NCBI RefSeq assembly: GCF_004346095.1
Contig: NZ_SLZV01000018.1
Coordinates: 1-64,000, forward strand
Source of the DNA: Faecalimonas umbilicata
GTDB taxonomy: Bacteria > Bacillota > Clostridia > Lachnospirales > Lachnospiraceae
DNA length: 64,000 bases
Direction: 5' to 3'
The notes under the pieces are model-generated. The model saw only the letters and a program-made list of their open reading frames with translations, had not been told where the DNA came from and made no database searches. Made by a program: the position numbers and the translations under genes. This document shows, one piece after another, positions 33,953 through 42,692 of the stretch; the first letter of the stretch is position 1, and each line of letters begins with the position of its first letter.

Positions 33953-35311
33953 CTAAAAATCACTCTCTTTGTAGCCTTCCCTCGCAAACATTGCTTCCAG
34001 CACAGAGATATCTGCTGACACATCAAATGCCGTATCCTGAAACAAGTCATCCAAAAGCTTCTCAAATGCGACAATGATCGTATCCATCGTGCGCTCAATC
34101 TCTGTCATTGCTGTTGTAACATTCTCACCTTTGACCGGAAGTCCGTCAAACTCCCGATAAGTATTGACCAGCTTCAATGTTGTCGGCAAATAATATTCCA
34201 TAAATTTTTTCATCTCTCCCGCCTGCTCCGGATGACGGATTACGGACTCAAAAATCTTACTGATGATCAGTTCCAATTTATCTAATTTCGCCGAAATCAC
34301 CTCTCCCGGAATTGCATCATTTGCCTCTCGAAGTGACGTAATATATCGTCCACCTTCCTGAACCATCTCCTGAATTTCCGGAGAAATCTCCTGGGCTTCC
34401 TTTTTCGCCTCTCTCCGCTGCTCTTTCTTCTGCTCTGCCTGTCTCTGTTTTGCCGCCTTCTGCTCTTCTTCTCGCTGTTTCCACGACTGCTGTGCCTGTA
34501 AATACTGTTGATACGACTTATCATCCAACATCAGACAAGTCCCCTGCTCATCAATATGCCCTTGAGGAAATGCTCCCCGTCGGATCATCTTCTTTAACTC
34601 CCTCAACATCTCTTTCTCCGAAAGATTCATCTTCGCCGCCAGTTCCTCAATCTGACAGAACGCTCGTCCATTTAATATTTCCACACAGCGAAGCACTTTT
34701 TTATATCCTTTTCTGTTGGAAAGCCCTTTCCATAAAAGTATCAGCGACAAAATAAAAATCGGAAGCTGAACAATCAAGGAAATACCTAGCAGATGCAGGT
34801 GCCCGGTAAACAGAGAAGAAATCAGCAAAATCAGCTCCAACAAGCCTCCCAAACCAAGTCCCAACAAGCCAAACACGATCAGCAAAATCCCAGATACTTT
34901 CCCAACTGGCTGAACCCTCTTCTCATACGTCGCTGCCGGCTGACTTTGACCAGCACCACCTGCATACTTCTTTCTCCCATATGCCTGCTCTGCGCTTCCT
35001 GACCGTGCTGTGCTTCCATAAGTTCGGTCTGCGCTTTCTGACTGGGTTGTTCTTTCATAAGTACGCTTCTGACCTCCCATATTCTGTTGCCACTTGGACT
35101 GGTCTGCACGGTCGTATTTGCTATGAGGATCTACATGCGGAAGGAAATCCGTATCTCTGTATCCCCCAAACTGCCGTCGTGCTTCCTCCAGTGCCTGGTT
35201 CACTGTCCTTCCGATATCCTGATTCAACTTACTGAAGTTCATCGACCGCATCGCATCGTCGACCATCTTGCTGACCTGCTCACCTATATTTGAAAAATCT
35301 CTGTTATCCAT
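33953..35311 (-). CDS. XpaC family protein (5-bromo-4-chloroindolyl phosphate hydrolysis)
   Basis: A 452-residue protein. N-terminal 135 residues are polar with Ser-, Gln- and Arg-rich repeats (RTYGSTARSG, RTYERTTQSE), likely disordered. Four hydrophobic segments follow (about 140-200). Then a small winged-helix-like region (QIEELAAKMNLSEKEMLREL) and a long helical XpaC domain with KLDKLELIISKIFESVIRHP and MKKFMEYYLPTTLKLVNTYR. It is membrane-bound and coupled with TelA; the naming activity is historical. Confidence 0.87.
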   Translation of the reverse strand: MDNRDFSNIGEQVSKMVDDAMRSMNFSKLNQDIGRTVNQALEEARRQFGGYRDTDFLPHVDPHSKYDRADQSKWQQNMGGQKRTYERTTQSESADRTYGSTARSGSAEQAYGRKKYAGGAGQSQPAATYEKRVQPVGKVSGILLIVFGLLGLGLGGLLELILLISSLFTGHLHLLGISLIVQLPIFILSLILLWKGLSNRKGYKKVLRCVEILNGRAFCQIEELAAKMNLSEKEMLRELKKMIRRGAFPQGHIDEQGTCLMLDDKSYQQYLQAQQSWKQREEEQKAAKQRQAEQKKEQRREAKKEAQEISPEIQEMVQEGGRYITSLREANDAIPGEVISAKLDKLELIISKIFESVIRHPEQAGEMKKFMEYYLPTTLKLVNTYREFDGLPVKGENVTTAMTEIERTMDTIIVAFEKLLDDLFQDTAFDVSADISVLEAMFAREGYKESDF

Positions 35312-35355
35312 AACTCTATCGCAGCCTTTCTCTTTTTGCGCTCTGATTTTCTTCT

Positions 35356-35384
35356 ATTATATAAAAAACCAAATTTTTTTACAA
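35356..35384 (-). promoter_or_regulatory. Promoter of the xpaC-telA operon
   Basis: TTGTAA (35384-35379) and TATAAT (35361-35356) on the minus strand, 17 bases apart, about 45 bases before the xpaC ATG. The -10 contains the stop codon of the small upstream ORF. Confidence 0.75.
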
Positions 35385-35470
35385 TGAACTTTTTCTAAAA
35401 ATCGTTCCTGGAAAGGAAGATACAGTCTCCCTTCAACCATTCTTTGCTTTGCTTCTTTGGAATCCATCAT
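35357..35470 (-). CDS. 37-residue ORF, possible remnant
   Basis: MMDSKEAKQRMVEGRLYLPF is followed by a basic, hydrophobic end (KKIWFFI). GAGGAGG lies 9 bases before the ATG, better than chance. The first 20 residues faintly recall the N-terminus of sugar O-acetyltransferases (KEKM-GELY), so this may be the remains of such a gene cut short by the xpaC promoter. It could also be a real leader peptide. Confidence 0.35.
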   Translation of the reverse strand: MMDSKEAKQRMVEGRLYLPFQERFLEKVHCKKIWFFI

Positions 35471-35576
35471 ATATTTTTCCTCCTCACCTTCTATATTTAC
35501 AATTCAATGCTTAAAAGCTCTTCGTCTGATTTTTGCGTCCATTTTTGCTTTTTCTATCTTACTATAGATTACATGA

Positions 35577-35618
35577 AAATAAAAAAAGGAGCAATCCCTT
35601 TTCCTGTGAATCGCTCCT
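35577..35618 (-). terminator. Terminator of the fructose operon
   Basis: AGGAGCGATTC pairs with GGATTGCTCCT (one G-U and one other wobble) and is followed by a run of seven T on the minus strand. It lies about 30 bases after the HPr stop. Confidence 0.9.
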
Positions 35619-35644
35619 ACAATCTTTGTTTTTCTAAATACTTT

Positions 35645-35902
35645 TTATAAATTTTCTTTAAAAAATGTTTCCATTGCCGCTGCTGCCTCAGCTTCATCGG
35701 CTCCTTCTACCCGAATTACAACTTCTTCTCCCTGCTTTGCCGCAAGCCCCATCACACCGAAAATACGCTTCGCATCTGCTGCTTTTCCTGCTTTCTCAAT
35801 TTTGATATCCGATGCAAATTTTGCCGCTTCTTTGACAAGAAGACCCGCCGGTCTAGCATGAATTCCCTGGCTATCTGTGATTGTGTACTTAAATTCTTTC
35901 AT
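35645..35902 (-). CDS. HPr-like phosphocarrier lacking Ser46
   Basis: An 85-residue HPr. The phosphorylation site is intact: His15 in SQGIHARPAG. The regulatory Ser46 that HPr kinase phosphorylates in Bacillota is replaced by Arg46 (DAKRIFGVMGL instead of KSIMGVM). It can therefore carry phosphate from Enzyme I to the fructose permease but should not take part in CcpA-type catabolite control. It is the last gene of the fruR-fruK-fruA operon, which suggests a dedicated phosphocarrier. GAGG precedes the ATG. Confidence 0.93.
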   Translation of the reverse strand: MKEFKYTITDSQGIHARPAGLLVKEAAKFASDIKIEKAGKAADAKRIFGVMGLAAKQGEEVVIRVEGADEAEAAAAMETFFKENL

Positions 35903-35947
35903 TTTCTTTTCCTCTTTTCTTTCTTTTTCTCTTTATTTTCATCCGCT

Positions 35948-37906
35948 CTACCTTTTTTTCGGAAGCGGTTTTTTCAGGATCACAATACCTGCCATCGCAA
36001 TAACAGCACCTAATGCCAACGCGATCAAAAACATCGGTGCATGATCCATGATTCCTACTACAAATATTCCTCCGTGCGGCGCTCTTGATCCACATTCAAA
36101 AAACATGGAAAGTGCCCCTGAAACCGCAGAACCCAGCATACACGGTGGAATGATGCGGAGTGGGTCTGATGCTGCAAACGGAATTGCTCCTTCTGTAATA
36201 AAAGAAAGTCCCATAATATAATTTGTGATCGTCGTCTGTTGTTCGCTCTTCGTAAAGCGGTTTTTAAAAAATGTTGTCGCCAGCGCGATTGCAATCGGCG
36301 GTACCATCCCTCCGATCATGACCGATGCCATAATCTCATACTGTCCACTTGCAATCGATGCTGTTCCAAATACATATGCTGCCTTGTTAAACGGTCCTCC
36401 AAAATCAACTGCCATCATTCCTCCAAGCACCGCTCCTAACAGAAGTCTGCTTCCTTCTCCCATACCTGCAAGCATATCATTCAGCCAGGTATTAAACGCT
36501 CCCACAGGTGGATTTACGATAAACACCATGATTGCTCCCATAAGAAGAATTCCAAAAAATGGATACAACAGCACCGGCTTAGTTCCCTCCAGCGCATGCG
36601 GCAGACGGTCAAATGCCTTTTTCAAAAACAACATTAAATATCCTGCCACAAATCCGGCGATCAATGCCCCGAAAAATCCGGACGAAATCCACTGGTCTTC
36701 CGGAAGAAATACTGATGTTCCCGCTTTTGCAAGCAATCCTCCGACAATCCCCGGCATCAAAGCCGGACGATCCGCAATGCTCATTGCAATGTATCCCGCA
36801 AGAATCGGGAACATCATCCCAAACGCGGTGTCTCCGACTATCTTTAAAAATCTGGAAAATGTATTTCCGGTTCCAAAAATATCCGTTCCTGCATTCGCAC
36901 CGTCAAACAGAAATGCCAAAGCGATTAAAATTCCTCCGCCGATTACAAACGGTAACATATGGGAAACTCCGTTCATTAAGTTCTTATAAATCTTTCTTCC
37001 GAATGACTCTTTCTCTCCACCAAATGCTTCCACTTCTTCTTTCCGGTCGCTGTGATACACGGAAATTGTTCCACTTTCTGCCTCCTCAATCAGCTCTTTT
37101 GCCCTGTGGATTCCATTTGCAACTTTTGTCACGATGACTGGCTTTCCATCAAATCTTGCCATTCTGACATCTTTGTCCGCTGCTACGATAATACAGTCAC
37201 ATGATGCAATTTCCTCTGGTGTCAGTACATTTTTATCTCCACCAGAACCATTTGTCTCTACCTTAATGGTATATCCAAGTTCCTTTGCTGTCCGCTCAAG
37301 ACTTTCTGCCGCCATATAAGTATGAGCAATTCCAGTAGGACAGGCTGTCACTGCAAGAATCTGGTAACGTCCCTCTGACGACTGATGCTTTTCCTTCTCC
37401 TTCTCTTCTTTCGCATTTGTTTCTTCCGAAGCATCTTCCTCCCCAAATTTTTCTTTCTCCGCCTCATCTACATATGCGAGGAACTGTTCCACCGATTCTG
37501 CATGAATCAGATTCTCCCGAAAAGCTTCATCCATAAGAAGCATGGACAGTCTTCCAAGTACTTCCAAATGAATATTATCCTTCGTATCTGGAGCTGCGAT
37601 CAAAAAAATCAGATTCACAGGAAGTCCGTCCAGCGAATCATAATCCACACCGTTTTTTACAACCATTGCAGCAAGTCCTGCTTCCTTTACTACCGGTGTT
37701 TTCGCATGTGGAATCGCAATTCCTTCCCCGATTCCTGTTGTTCCTTCTTCTTCCCGCTTCTTTACACAGGATTTGTAGATTTCTTCATCTGAAATATTTC
37801 CGGATTTTACCATCAGTGAAACCATATGGTCAATTGTCTCTTCTTTGGAAGTCACTTGTCCATCAAGATCAATGCTATATCTCTTTAATAAATCTGTAAT
37901 CTTCAT
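35948..37906 (-). CDS. fruA: PTS fructose transporter subunit IIABC
   Basis: A 652-residue protein with three domains. EIIA (1-150) has its active His in GEGIAIPHAKTPVV; EIIB (about 180-280) has its active Cys in AVTACPTGIAHTYMAAESLE; EIIC (about 310-645) has about nine helices, with GGGILIALAFLFDGAN, FGGPFNKAAYVFG and FITEGAIPFAASDP. It imports fructose and releases fructose 1-phosphate in the cytosol. A strong AGGAGG precedes the ATG, 10 bases after fruK. Confidence 0.96.
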   Translation of the reverse strand: MKITDLLKRYSIDLDGQVTSKEETIDHMVSLMVKSGNISDEEIYKSCVKKREEEGTTGIGEGIAIPHAKTPVVKEAGLAAMVVKNGVDYDSLDGLPVNLIFLIAAPDTKDNIHLEVLGRLSMLLMDEAFRENLIHAESVEQFLAYVDEAEKEKFGEEDASEETNAKEEKEKEKHQSSEGRYQILAVTACPTGIAHTYMAAESLERTAKELGYTIKVETNGSGGDKNVLTPEEIASCDCIIVAADKDVRMARFDGKPVIVTKVANGIHRAKELIEEAESGTISVYHSDRKEEVEAFGGEKESFGRKIYKNLMNGVSHMLPFVIGGGILIALAFLFDGANAGTDIFGTGNTFSRFLKIVGDTAFGMMFPILAGYIAMSIADRPALMPGIVGGLLAKAGTSVFLPEDQWISSGFFGALIAGFVAGYLMLFLKKAFDRLPHALEGTKPVLLYPFFGILLMGAIMVFIVNPPVGAFNTWLNDMLAGMGEGSRLLLGAVLGGMMAVDFGGPFNKAAYVFGTASIASGQYEIMASVMIGGMVPPIAIALATTFFKNRFTKSEQQTTITNYIMGLSFITEGAIPFAASDPLRIIPPCMLGSAVSGALSMFFECGSRAPHGGIFVVGIMDHAPMFLIALALGAVIAMAGIVILKKPLPKKR

Positions 37907-37916
37907 ATCTTTCCTC

Positions 37917-38837
37917 CTACAATCCGTATTCCTCCGGTGGTTGCTGCAAAAGCTTTACAATCTCGTCTTTTCCCGCAAGCCAGGATAAAAATGCACTTGC
38001 ACTTCCCGCCGCAATTCCAAGCTGAAGCGCTTTTTCATAATTATTTGTGTTAAGGTAACCTGTCAGAAATCCCGCAACCATGGAATCTCCTGCTCCCACA
38101 GAATTAACTACATTCCCTTTCGGCGGCATCTTTCTGTAAACCTTTCCGTCTTCCGTCAAAAGAAGTGCCCCATCTCCTGCCATCGATATCAGCACATTGA
38201 CTGCCCCCATTTCCTGCAGCTTTCTCGCATAGACAATGATGTCTTTCTCCTGTTTCAGTGTCACTCCAAACAATTCTTCTAGTTCATGATTGTTTGGCTT
38301 GATCAAAAATGGGTGATACTTCAGCACATTCAAAAGCAGATCTTTTGTAGCATCTACTACGATGTGGATTTTTCTTTCTGCAAGCCGCTCCATAATTCTC
38401 TCATAAATATCTTCTGGAAGTGTATTAGGGATGCTTCCTGCAAGTACAAGAATATCTCCTTCCTGAATCTGCTCCAGCTTTTCAAACAATTCCCGGATTG
38501 CCTCTGCTGTAATTTCCGGCCCCTGTCCGTTAATCTCACTCTCTTCACTTGCATTAATTTTTACATTGATCCTCGTCATTCCCTCTTTCAGTCTGATAAA
38601 ATCGGTCGTACATCCAAAATCGGTCAACATCTTCTCCAGTGCATCTCCGGTAAATCCTGCTATAAATCCAAGCGCCCTGCTTTTCATACCAAGATTTGCC
38701 AATACTACAGACACATTGTTTCCTTTGCCGCCGGGATATATCGCCTCACAAGACGTCCGATTGACTTCCCCCAGTGTCAGATTTTCTATCTGGACGACAT
38801 AATCTAACGAAGGATTAAAGGTTACTGTATAGATCAT
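37917..38837 (-). CDS. fruK: 1-phosphofructokinase
   Basis: A 306-residue PfkB-family kinase that makes fructose 1,6-bisphosphate. Motifs: TVTFNPSLDYVVQ at the start, YPGGKGNNVSVVLANLG, LVLAGSIPNTLP, IKPNNHELEELFG and the catalytic GAGDSMVAGFLTG. Its start follows the fruR stop directly, with GGAGGTGAAATAG between. Fits the FruK role in the fru operon. Confidence 0.96.
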   Translation of the reverse strand: MIYTVTFNPSLDYVVQIENLTLGEVNRTSCEAIYPGGKGNNVSVVLANLGMKSRALGFIAGFTGDALEKMLTDFGCTTDFIRLKEGMTRINVKINASEESEINGQGPEITAEAIRELFEKLEQIQEGDILVLAGSIPNTLPEDIYERIMERLAERKIHIVVDATKDLLLNVLKYHPFLIKPNNHELEELFGVTLKQEKDIIVYARKLQEMGAVNVLISMAGDGALLLTEDGKVYRKMPPKGNVVNSVGAGDSMVAGFLTGYLNTNNYEKALQLGIAAGSASAFLSWLAGKDEIVKLLQQPPEEYGL

Positions 38838-39584
38838 CTATTTCACCTCCACAATGTTTTTATACTTTTTCCATCTGGCATCCTGCAAATCTGTTGTAAG
38901 CACTGTCGCTTCATGAAATGTTCCAAACCGCACCGCGGAAATCTTTCCAATCTTTGTACTGTCTGCCAGCACATAACACTCTCTACACTGCTTCATTGCT
39001 TGTTCCTTTACAAAAGCTTCATGAATGTCCGGTGTCGTAAAACCAGACTCCTCATGAACTCCGTTCGTTCCAAAAAATCCCTTTGTAAAATGGTAGCGTT
39101 TCAAACTCTCCATCGTTTCACCGCCAACAACAGCCTCTGTCGCTGCCTTTAATTCTCCACCTAGCAGGAACACCTTATATCCTTTCTCTGCGAGTGTGCG
39201 GGCATGCACAATTCCATTTGTCACAAAAACAGCCCCTTGCTCGCAGATCCAGTCGATCAGACATCCTGTCGTTGTCCCCGCATCCACATATACAAAATCA
39301 TTCTTTTCAATCCGTTCTGCGGCATACTTCGCAATCCTTTGCTTTTCTTCCATATTCATGTCTTTTCGAACGGATACCGCCTCATCTTTCGTCGTATACC
39401 CCATCTGAAGCGCAGTCGCACCCCCATGTACTTTTACAAGCTGGTGTCGTTTATGTAATTCTGTCAGATCTCTGCGGATCGTCGATTCGGAAGAATCTAG
39501 TAACTCTGTCAACTCCTGGACAGTCATCGTCTTTCTCTCATTGACCAGCCTGATAATTTCATGAAACCGTTCTTCTGCCAGCAT
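38838..39584 (-). CDS. fruR: DeoR-family fructose operon repressor
   Basis: A 248-residue regulator. N-terminal winged helix with MTVQELTELLDSSESTIRRDLTELH-type motif, and a C-terminal sugar-phosphate-sensing DeoR domain with DFVYVDAGTTTGCLIDW and GGETMESLKRYHFTKGFFG. First gene of the fru operon. The ATG at 39584 has AGAGAGG 7 bases upstream. By family it answers to fructose 1-phosphate and binds the repeats at 39623-39658. Confidence 0.92.
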   Translation of the reverse strand: MLAEERFHEIIRLVNERKTMTVQELTELLDSSESTIRRDLTELHKRHQLVKVHGGATALQMGYTTKDEAVSVRKDMNMEEKQRIAKYAAERIEKNDFVYVDAGTTTGCLIDWICEQGAVFVTNGIVHARTLAEKGYKVFLLGGELKAATEAVVGGETMESLKRYHFTKGFFGTNGVHEESGFTTPDIHEAFVKEQAMKQCRECYVLADSTKIGKISAVRFGTFHEATVLTTDLQDARWKKYKNIVEVK

Positions 39585-39616
39585 CTCGCTACCTCTCTTT
39601 CCTTTTTGTTGATTCC

Positions 39617-39645
39617 ATATTACAATCATTTTCAATCACAGTCAA
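39617..39645 (-). promoter_or_regulatory. Promoter of the fructose operon
   Basis: TTGACT (39645-39640) and TAATAT (39622-39617) on the minus strand, 17 bases apart, ahead of fruR. The spacer and -35 are covered by the 10-bp-phased repeats. Confidence 0.85.
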
Positions 39646-39658
39646 TCAAAATCAGTCA
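39623..39658. repeat. Four 10-bp-phased direct repeats, likely FruR operator
   Basis: CAATCA occurs at 39623, 39633 and 39643, and CAGTCA at 39653, each exactly 10 bases apart, so all lie on one face of the helix. They cover the spacer and -35 of the fru promoter and extend upstream, the place expected for a repressor. Confidence 0.7.
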
Positions 39659-39736
39659 AAAAACTTCACCAAATTTCCTGTTTTTGTTTTGGACATTTTT
39701 ACTAAACAATCATTTTCTAAGGAATTGTAAAAAAGA

Positions 39737-39765
39737 TTGTTTCTGACAAAAATAAATAGTATAAT
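39737..39765 (+). promoter_or_regulatory. Promoter of the Ser-rich membrane protein gene
   Basis: TTGTTT (39737-39742) and TATAAT (39760-39765), 17 bases apart, about 50 bases before the ATG at 39816. Confidence 0.8.
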
Positions 39766-39815
39766 AGGCACATAACAAACTGATGCGTGCATCACACGAT
39801 AAAGGAGGAACCTCT

Positions 39816-40523
39816 ATGTCCAAAAAATCTAAAGCGGCAGGAGATGCCGATAAAATACACGAAGTAAAACAAACTGCGGAACAGGAGCCAGCTGTTTCCA
39901 GTGCACTTTTTTGTGGGACGGACTTTGATATCTGTGAACCAGTCCCTTCCACCAGTTCAAAGGAAGCCGACATTCTTCCATTTTCAGATGTCTCTTCCGA
40001 AACAGAAAAAACGTCTGAAACAAACAATTATGCAGACCCTTCCGGGACAGGTAACACCTCTTCCGAAAACAAAGAGATTGCTTCTGAACCAGCCTCTTCT
40101 GCTGCCTCTTCGTCTGCTTCCAAACAATCAAACAGTGTAGCATCAGATTCTTCCTATGAAGAAGAACCCCTTCAGAGCGATACCAGACACGAGCGACGCT
40201 CCTTCTTCTCCAAAACAGCAAGAAAATCTGCTCCTTCGCTGGAAGAACAGATTCTCGCCCGGATAAACGATGCAGATCTGATGCGATATCTTGAGATGGA
40301 ACATGAAAAACTTCATCTGCTTCAGTCGCGGAAAGAATCGCGTGAAAAGCGGCTGTTTACAATCCTTCAGCTGCTCTTGTCACTCGCTGCTGTTGTCACT
40401 GTAGTCTTCCTTCTGAGAGATAACCCAACTGTGCTCGTCAATATTTTATATATCACCGGAATCATTGTCGTTCTCTGGCTAGTGAAAAACCCTCTCGAGA
40501 AAGACCGTAAGAAAAAAGATTGA
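39816..40523 (+). CDS. Ser-rich protein with two C-terminal membrane helices, unrecognised
   Basis: A 235-residue protein. Residues 1-150 are low in order, rich in Ser, Glu and Ala (SEPASSAASSSASKQ). Then comes a helix (EEQILARINDADLMRYLEME) and two membrane helices (about 180-200 and 205-222) ending in a basic tail (NPLEKDRKKKD). The long polar part probably faces the cytosol. AGGAGG lies 7 bases before the ATG and a strong promoter and terminator frame it as a single-gene unit, divergent from the fructose operon. Function unknown. Confidence 0.78.
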   Translation: MSKKSKAAGDADKIHEVKQTAEQEPAVSSALFCGTDFDICEPVPSTSSKEADILPFSDVSSETEKTSETNNYADPSGTGNTSSENKEIASEPASSAASSSASKQSNSVASDSSYEEEPLQSDTRHERRSFFSKTARKSAPSLEEQILARINDADLMRYLEMEHEKLHLLQSRKESREKRLFTILQLLLSLAAVVTVVFLLRDNPTVLVNILYITGIIVVLWLVKNPLEKDRKKKD

Positions 40524-40525
40524 TT

Positions 40526-40642
40526 TCGGAAAGGCAGTATTTCCGAACGTACAAAAAGAACGAAGCCCCTCAGGACTGTCTTAAAAAGTTAGTTTTTTCT
40601 TCTCACTTTTTAGGACGATTCCTTTTGGCTTCGTTCTTTTTT
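40526..40642. terminator. Two hairpins and strong bidirectional terminator
   Basis: A first hairpin TTCGGAAA/TTTCCGAA (about 40526-40545) is followed by a long stem: AAAGAACGAAGCC with GGCTTCGTTCTTT, plus inner stem GTCTTAAAAAGT with ACTTTTTAGGAC. T-runs lie on both strands, so it can end the plus-strand Ser-rich gene and the minus-strand HPr-like gene. Confidence 0.88.
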
Positions 40643-40697
40643 CTCAAAACTTCTCTTTCCATCTCTCTTCTCAAATTTGTTTTTATGACAGATCACA

Positions 40698-40958
40698 CTA
40701 AAGCTTCTCTATAAAAAACTTTTGGATTGCTTCTGCCGCTTCCTCTTCATCTTCGCCTTGGACAGTAACGTAGAGTCTGTCTCCCTTGCGTGCGATCAGA
40801 CTGATGATCCCCAATAGACTTTTCCCACTCACCATCCGCACTTCTTTCTTCTCCACTTCAATCTCAGAGCGAAACTCTTCTGTCATGTCTACAAACTCAA
40901 CCGCCTCCTTCATATGAAGTCCCTCATCTTTTTGAATTGCATATTCCAGTTTTTTCAT
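40698..40958 (-). CDS. Divergent HPr-like protein with altered active site
   Basis: An 86-residue HPr-fold protein. His15 is present, but the usual HARP active site reads HMKE (DEGLHMKEAVEFV): the conserved Arg17 and Pro18 are Lys and Glu. The Ser46 site is kept as Ser47 in SGKSLLGIISL. It is thus the mirror image of the HPr in the fru operon. It may act in regulation (Crh-like) rather than sugar transport. It stands alone, with AGGAGG 12 bases before the ATG. Confidence 0.85.
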   Translation of the reverse strand: MKKLEYAIQKDEGLHMKEAVEFVDMTEEFRSEIEVEKKEVRMVSGKSLLGIISLIARKGDRLYVTVQGEDEEEAAEAIQKFFIEKL

Positions 40959-41071
40959 TGGCTTCTACAACCTCCTCTCCCCACAAGATATTTTTATGTC
41001 GTAATTATACAAAAATAGTTTTGTAAAATCAATATATTTTATTCACTTTTCCTAGTCAACTCTCTTTTTTC

Positions 41072-42001
41072 CTATTCAAACAAAGGTGTGGATAGATATC
41101 TCTCTCCGGTATCCGGAAGTAAGACTACGATTGTCTTCCCTTCATATGCTTCCTCTTTTGCGATTCGGATTGCCGCACACAGAGCTGCTCCAGAAGAAAT
41201 ACCAACAAGAATCCCCTCTTCTTTTGCAAGAAGTTTTGCCGCCTCATATGCCTCTTTAGTTTCCACAGCCACAATCCTGTCATAGATTTCTGTGTCAAGA
41301 ATCTCCGGCACAAATCCCGCACCAATCCCCTGAATTCCATGTACGCCAGCCTGCTCGCCTGACAATACCGCTGATGTGCTAGGCTCCACAGCTACTACCT
41401 CGATCGTTTGGCTCTTTTCTTTCAAATATTTTCCTGTTCCGGTAATAGTTCCACCTGTCCCTACTCCCGCAACAAACGCATCTACGTTTCCTTCCGTATC
41501 TTCCCAGATTTCCGGACCTGTCATGCGGTAATGTGCGTCTGCATTGGCTGGATTGACAAACTGTCCAAGCACAACTGCTCCTTCTATTTCCCTCTCCAGT
41601 TCTGCTGCTTTTTCTATCGCACCTTTCATTCCTTTTTTTCCTTCTGTCAGCACAATTTCTGCCCCGTAACCCTGCAGAAGTTTTCTCCGTTCAACACTCA
41701 TCGTCTCCGGCATTGTAAAGACCGCACGATACCCTCTTGCAGCCGCAATCGCTGCCAATCCAATTCCCGTATTTCCACTTGTCGGCTCAATGATGACAGC
41801 TCCTTCTTTTAAAATCCCTCGTTCTTCTGCATCCAGAATCATTGCGAGTGCTGCTCGATCCTTCACGCTTCCTGCCGGATTAAAATATTCCAGCTTCACC
41901 AGTATCCTTGCCTGCAATCCCAGATTTTCTTCTATCTTTTTCACCTCCAACAAGGGAGTTCTTCCAATTAACTCTGTCATCGTTGTATAAATTTTCGCCA
42001 T
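41072..42001 (-). CDS. cysK: Cysteine synthase A (O-acetylserine thiol-lyase)
   Basis: A 309-residue PLP enzyme that makes cysteine from O-acetylserine and sulfide. The PLP-binding Lys lies in [15 protein letters not shown] (about 42); other marks are [20 protein letters not shown], the phosphate loop [15 protein letters not shown], and [11 protein letters not shown]. The ATG at 42001 is chosen ([13 protein letters not shown]); the longer frame adds eight residues without family support. Single gene with its own promoter. Confidence 0.95.
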   Translation of the reverse strand: MAKIYTTMTELIGRTPLLEVKKIEENLGLQARILVKLEYFNPAGSVKDRAALAMILDAEERGILKEGAVIIEPTSGNTGIGLAAIAAARGYRAVFTMPETMSVERRKLLQGYGAEIVLTEGKKGMKGAIEKAAELEREIEGAVVLGQFVNPANADAHYRMTGPEIWEDTEGNVDAFVAGVGTGGTITGTGKYLKEKSQTIEVVAVEPSTSAVLSGEQAGVHGIQGIGAGFVPEILDTEIYDRIVAVETKEAYEAAKLLAKEEGILVGISSGAALCAAIRIAKEEAYEGKTIVVLLPDTGERYLSTPLFE

Positions 42002-42081
42002 GTTGTTCCATCCTTTCTGTCTCATTCTATTTTACATACTGCGAATATGTTTCGTAGTTAGTTTCAACTCACTTCTATCCT

Positions 42082-42110
42082 ATTATATCATGCATCTGTT
42101 TCCTTGTGAA
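42082..42110 (-). promoter_or_regulatory. Promoter of cysK
   Basis: TTCACA (42110-42105) and TATAAT (42087-42082) on the minus strand, 17 bases apart, about 80 bases before the cysK start. The 42026-42319 region otherwise holds the divergent csp promoter and an AT-rich stretch. Confidence 0.7.
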
Positions 42111-42235
42111 CTCCCTTTCTCACGACTGATCTCCTTCCTGCACTTTTACCTGCCTGCACTGCCTCCTCCCACCTTTTTTATTTATATATTTTGCTATTTT
42201 TGTGATGTTTTTTTCTTGTTTTTTTATATATTTTG

Positions 42236-42264
42236 TTGACATTCTACCATCATTATGCTATCCT
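42236..42264 (+). promoter_or_regulatory. Promoter of the cold-shock gene
   Basis: TTGACA (42236-42241) and TATCCT (42259-42264), 17 bases apart, with a very AT-rich stretch upstream that resembles an UP element. The leader of about 50 bases is shorter than in classic cold-inducible csp genes. Confidence 0.85.
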
Positions 42265-42319
42265 CAAGAAGTGTTCAGCACATCTGGACAACAGATTTAT
42301 TTTTTATGGAGGTAACACA

Positions 42320-42520
42320 ATGAACAAAGGTACTGTAAAATGGTTTAGCAACCAAAAAGGGTATGGATTCATTTCTGACGAAGCTGGAAACGATGTATTC
42401 GTACATTACTCTGGTCTGAACATGGAAGGATTCAAGACTCTGGAAGAAGGTCAGGCAGTGGAATTCGAAGTGACAGAAGGCGCTAAAGGACCTCAGGCAA
42501 TCAATGTCGTAAAACTTTAA
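42320..42520 (+). CDS. Cold-shock protein, CspA family
   Basis: A 66-residue single-stranded nucleic acid-binding OB-fold protein. RNP1 is KGYGFIS and RNP2 is VFVHYSGL; the start [17 protein letters not shown] is typical. It works as an RNA chaperone in the cytosol. GGAGGT lies 6 bases before the ATG. Length is normal; the gene has its own promoter and terminator. Confidence 0.97.
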   Translation: MNKGTVKWFSNQKGYGFISDEAGNDVFVHYSGLNMEGFKTLEEGQAVEFEVTEGAKGPQAINVVKL

Positions 42521-42609
42521 TCAGAATCTTTACTGTGCCTTTTATTTATATATATTAATTTCGATATTTCATAATTAAAAAGCAGTACTTGTATTACGTG
42601 ATTAAAATA

Positions 42610-42663
42610 GAGCTGATGGCAGATTTGGGAAGTTCCCTCTGCCGCCAGCTCTTTTCTTTTTGA
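42610..42663 (+). terminator. Terminator of the cold-shock gene
   Basis: GAGCTG...GGCAGA pairs with TCTGCC...CAGCTC, followed by TTTTCTTTTT on the plus strand. About 90 bases after the stop. Confidence 0.88.
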
Positions 42664-42692
42664 GTTCTTTGCTAAAGTTGATCAAAACTATT

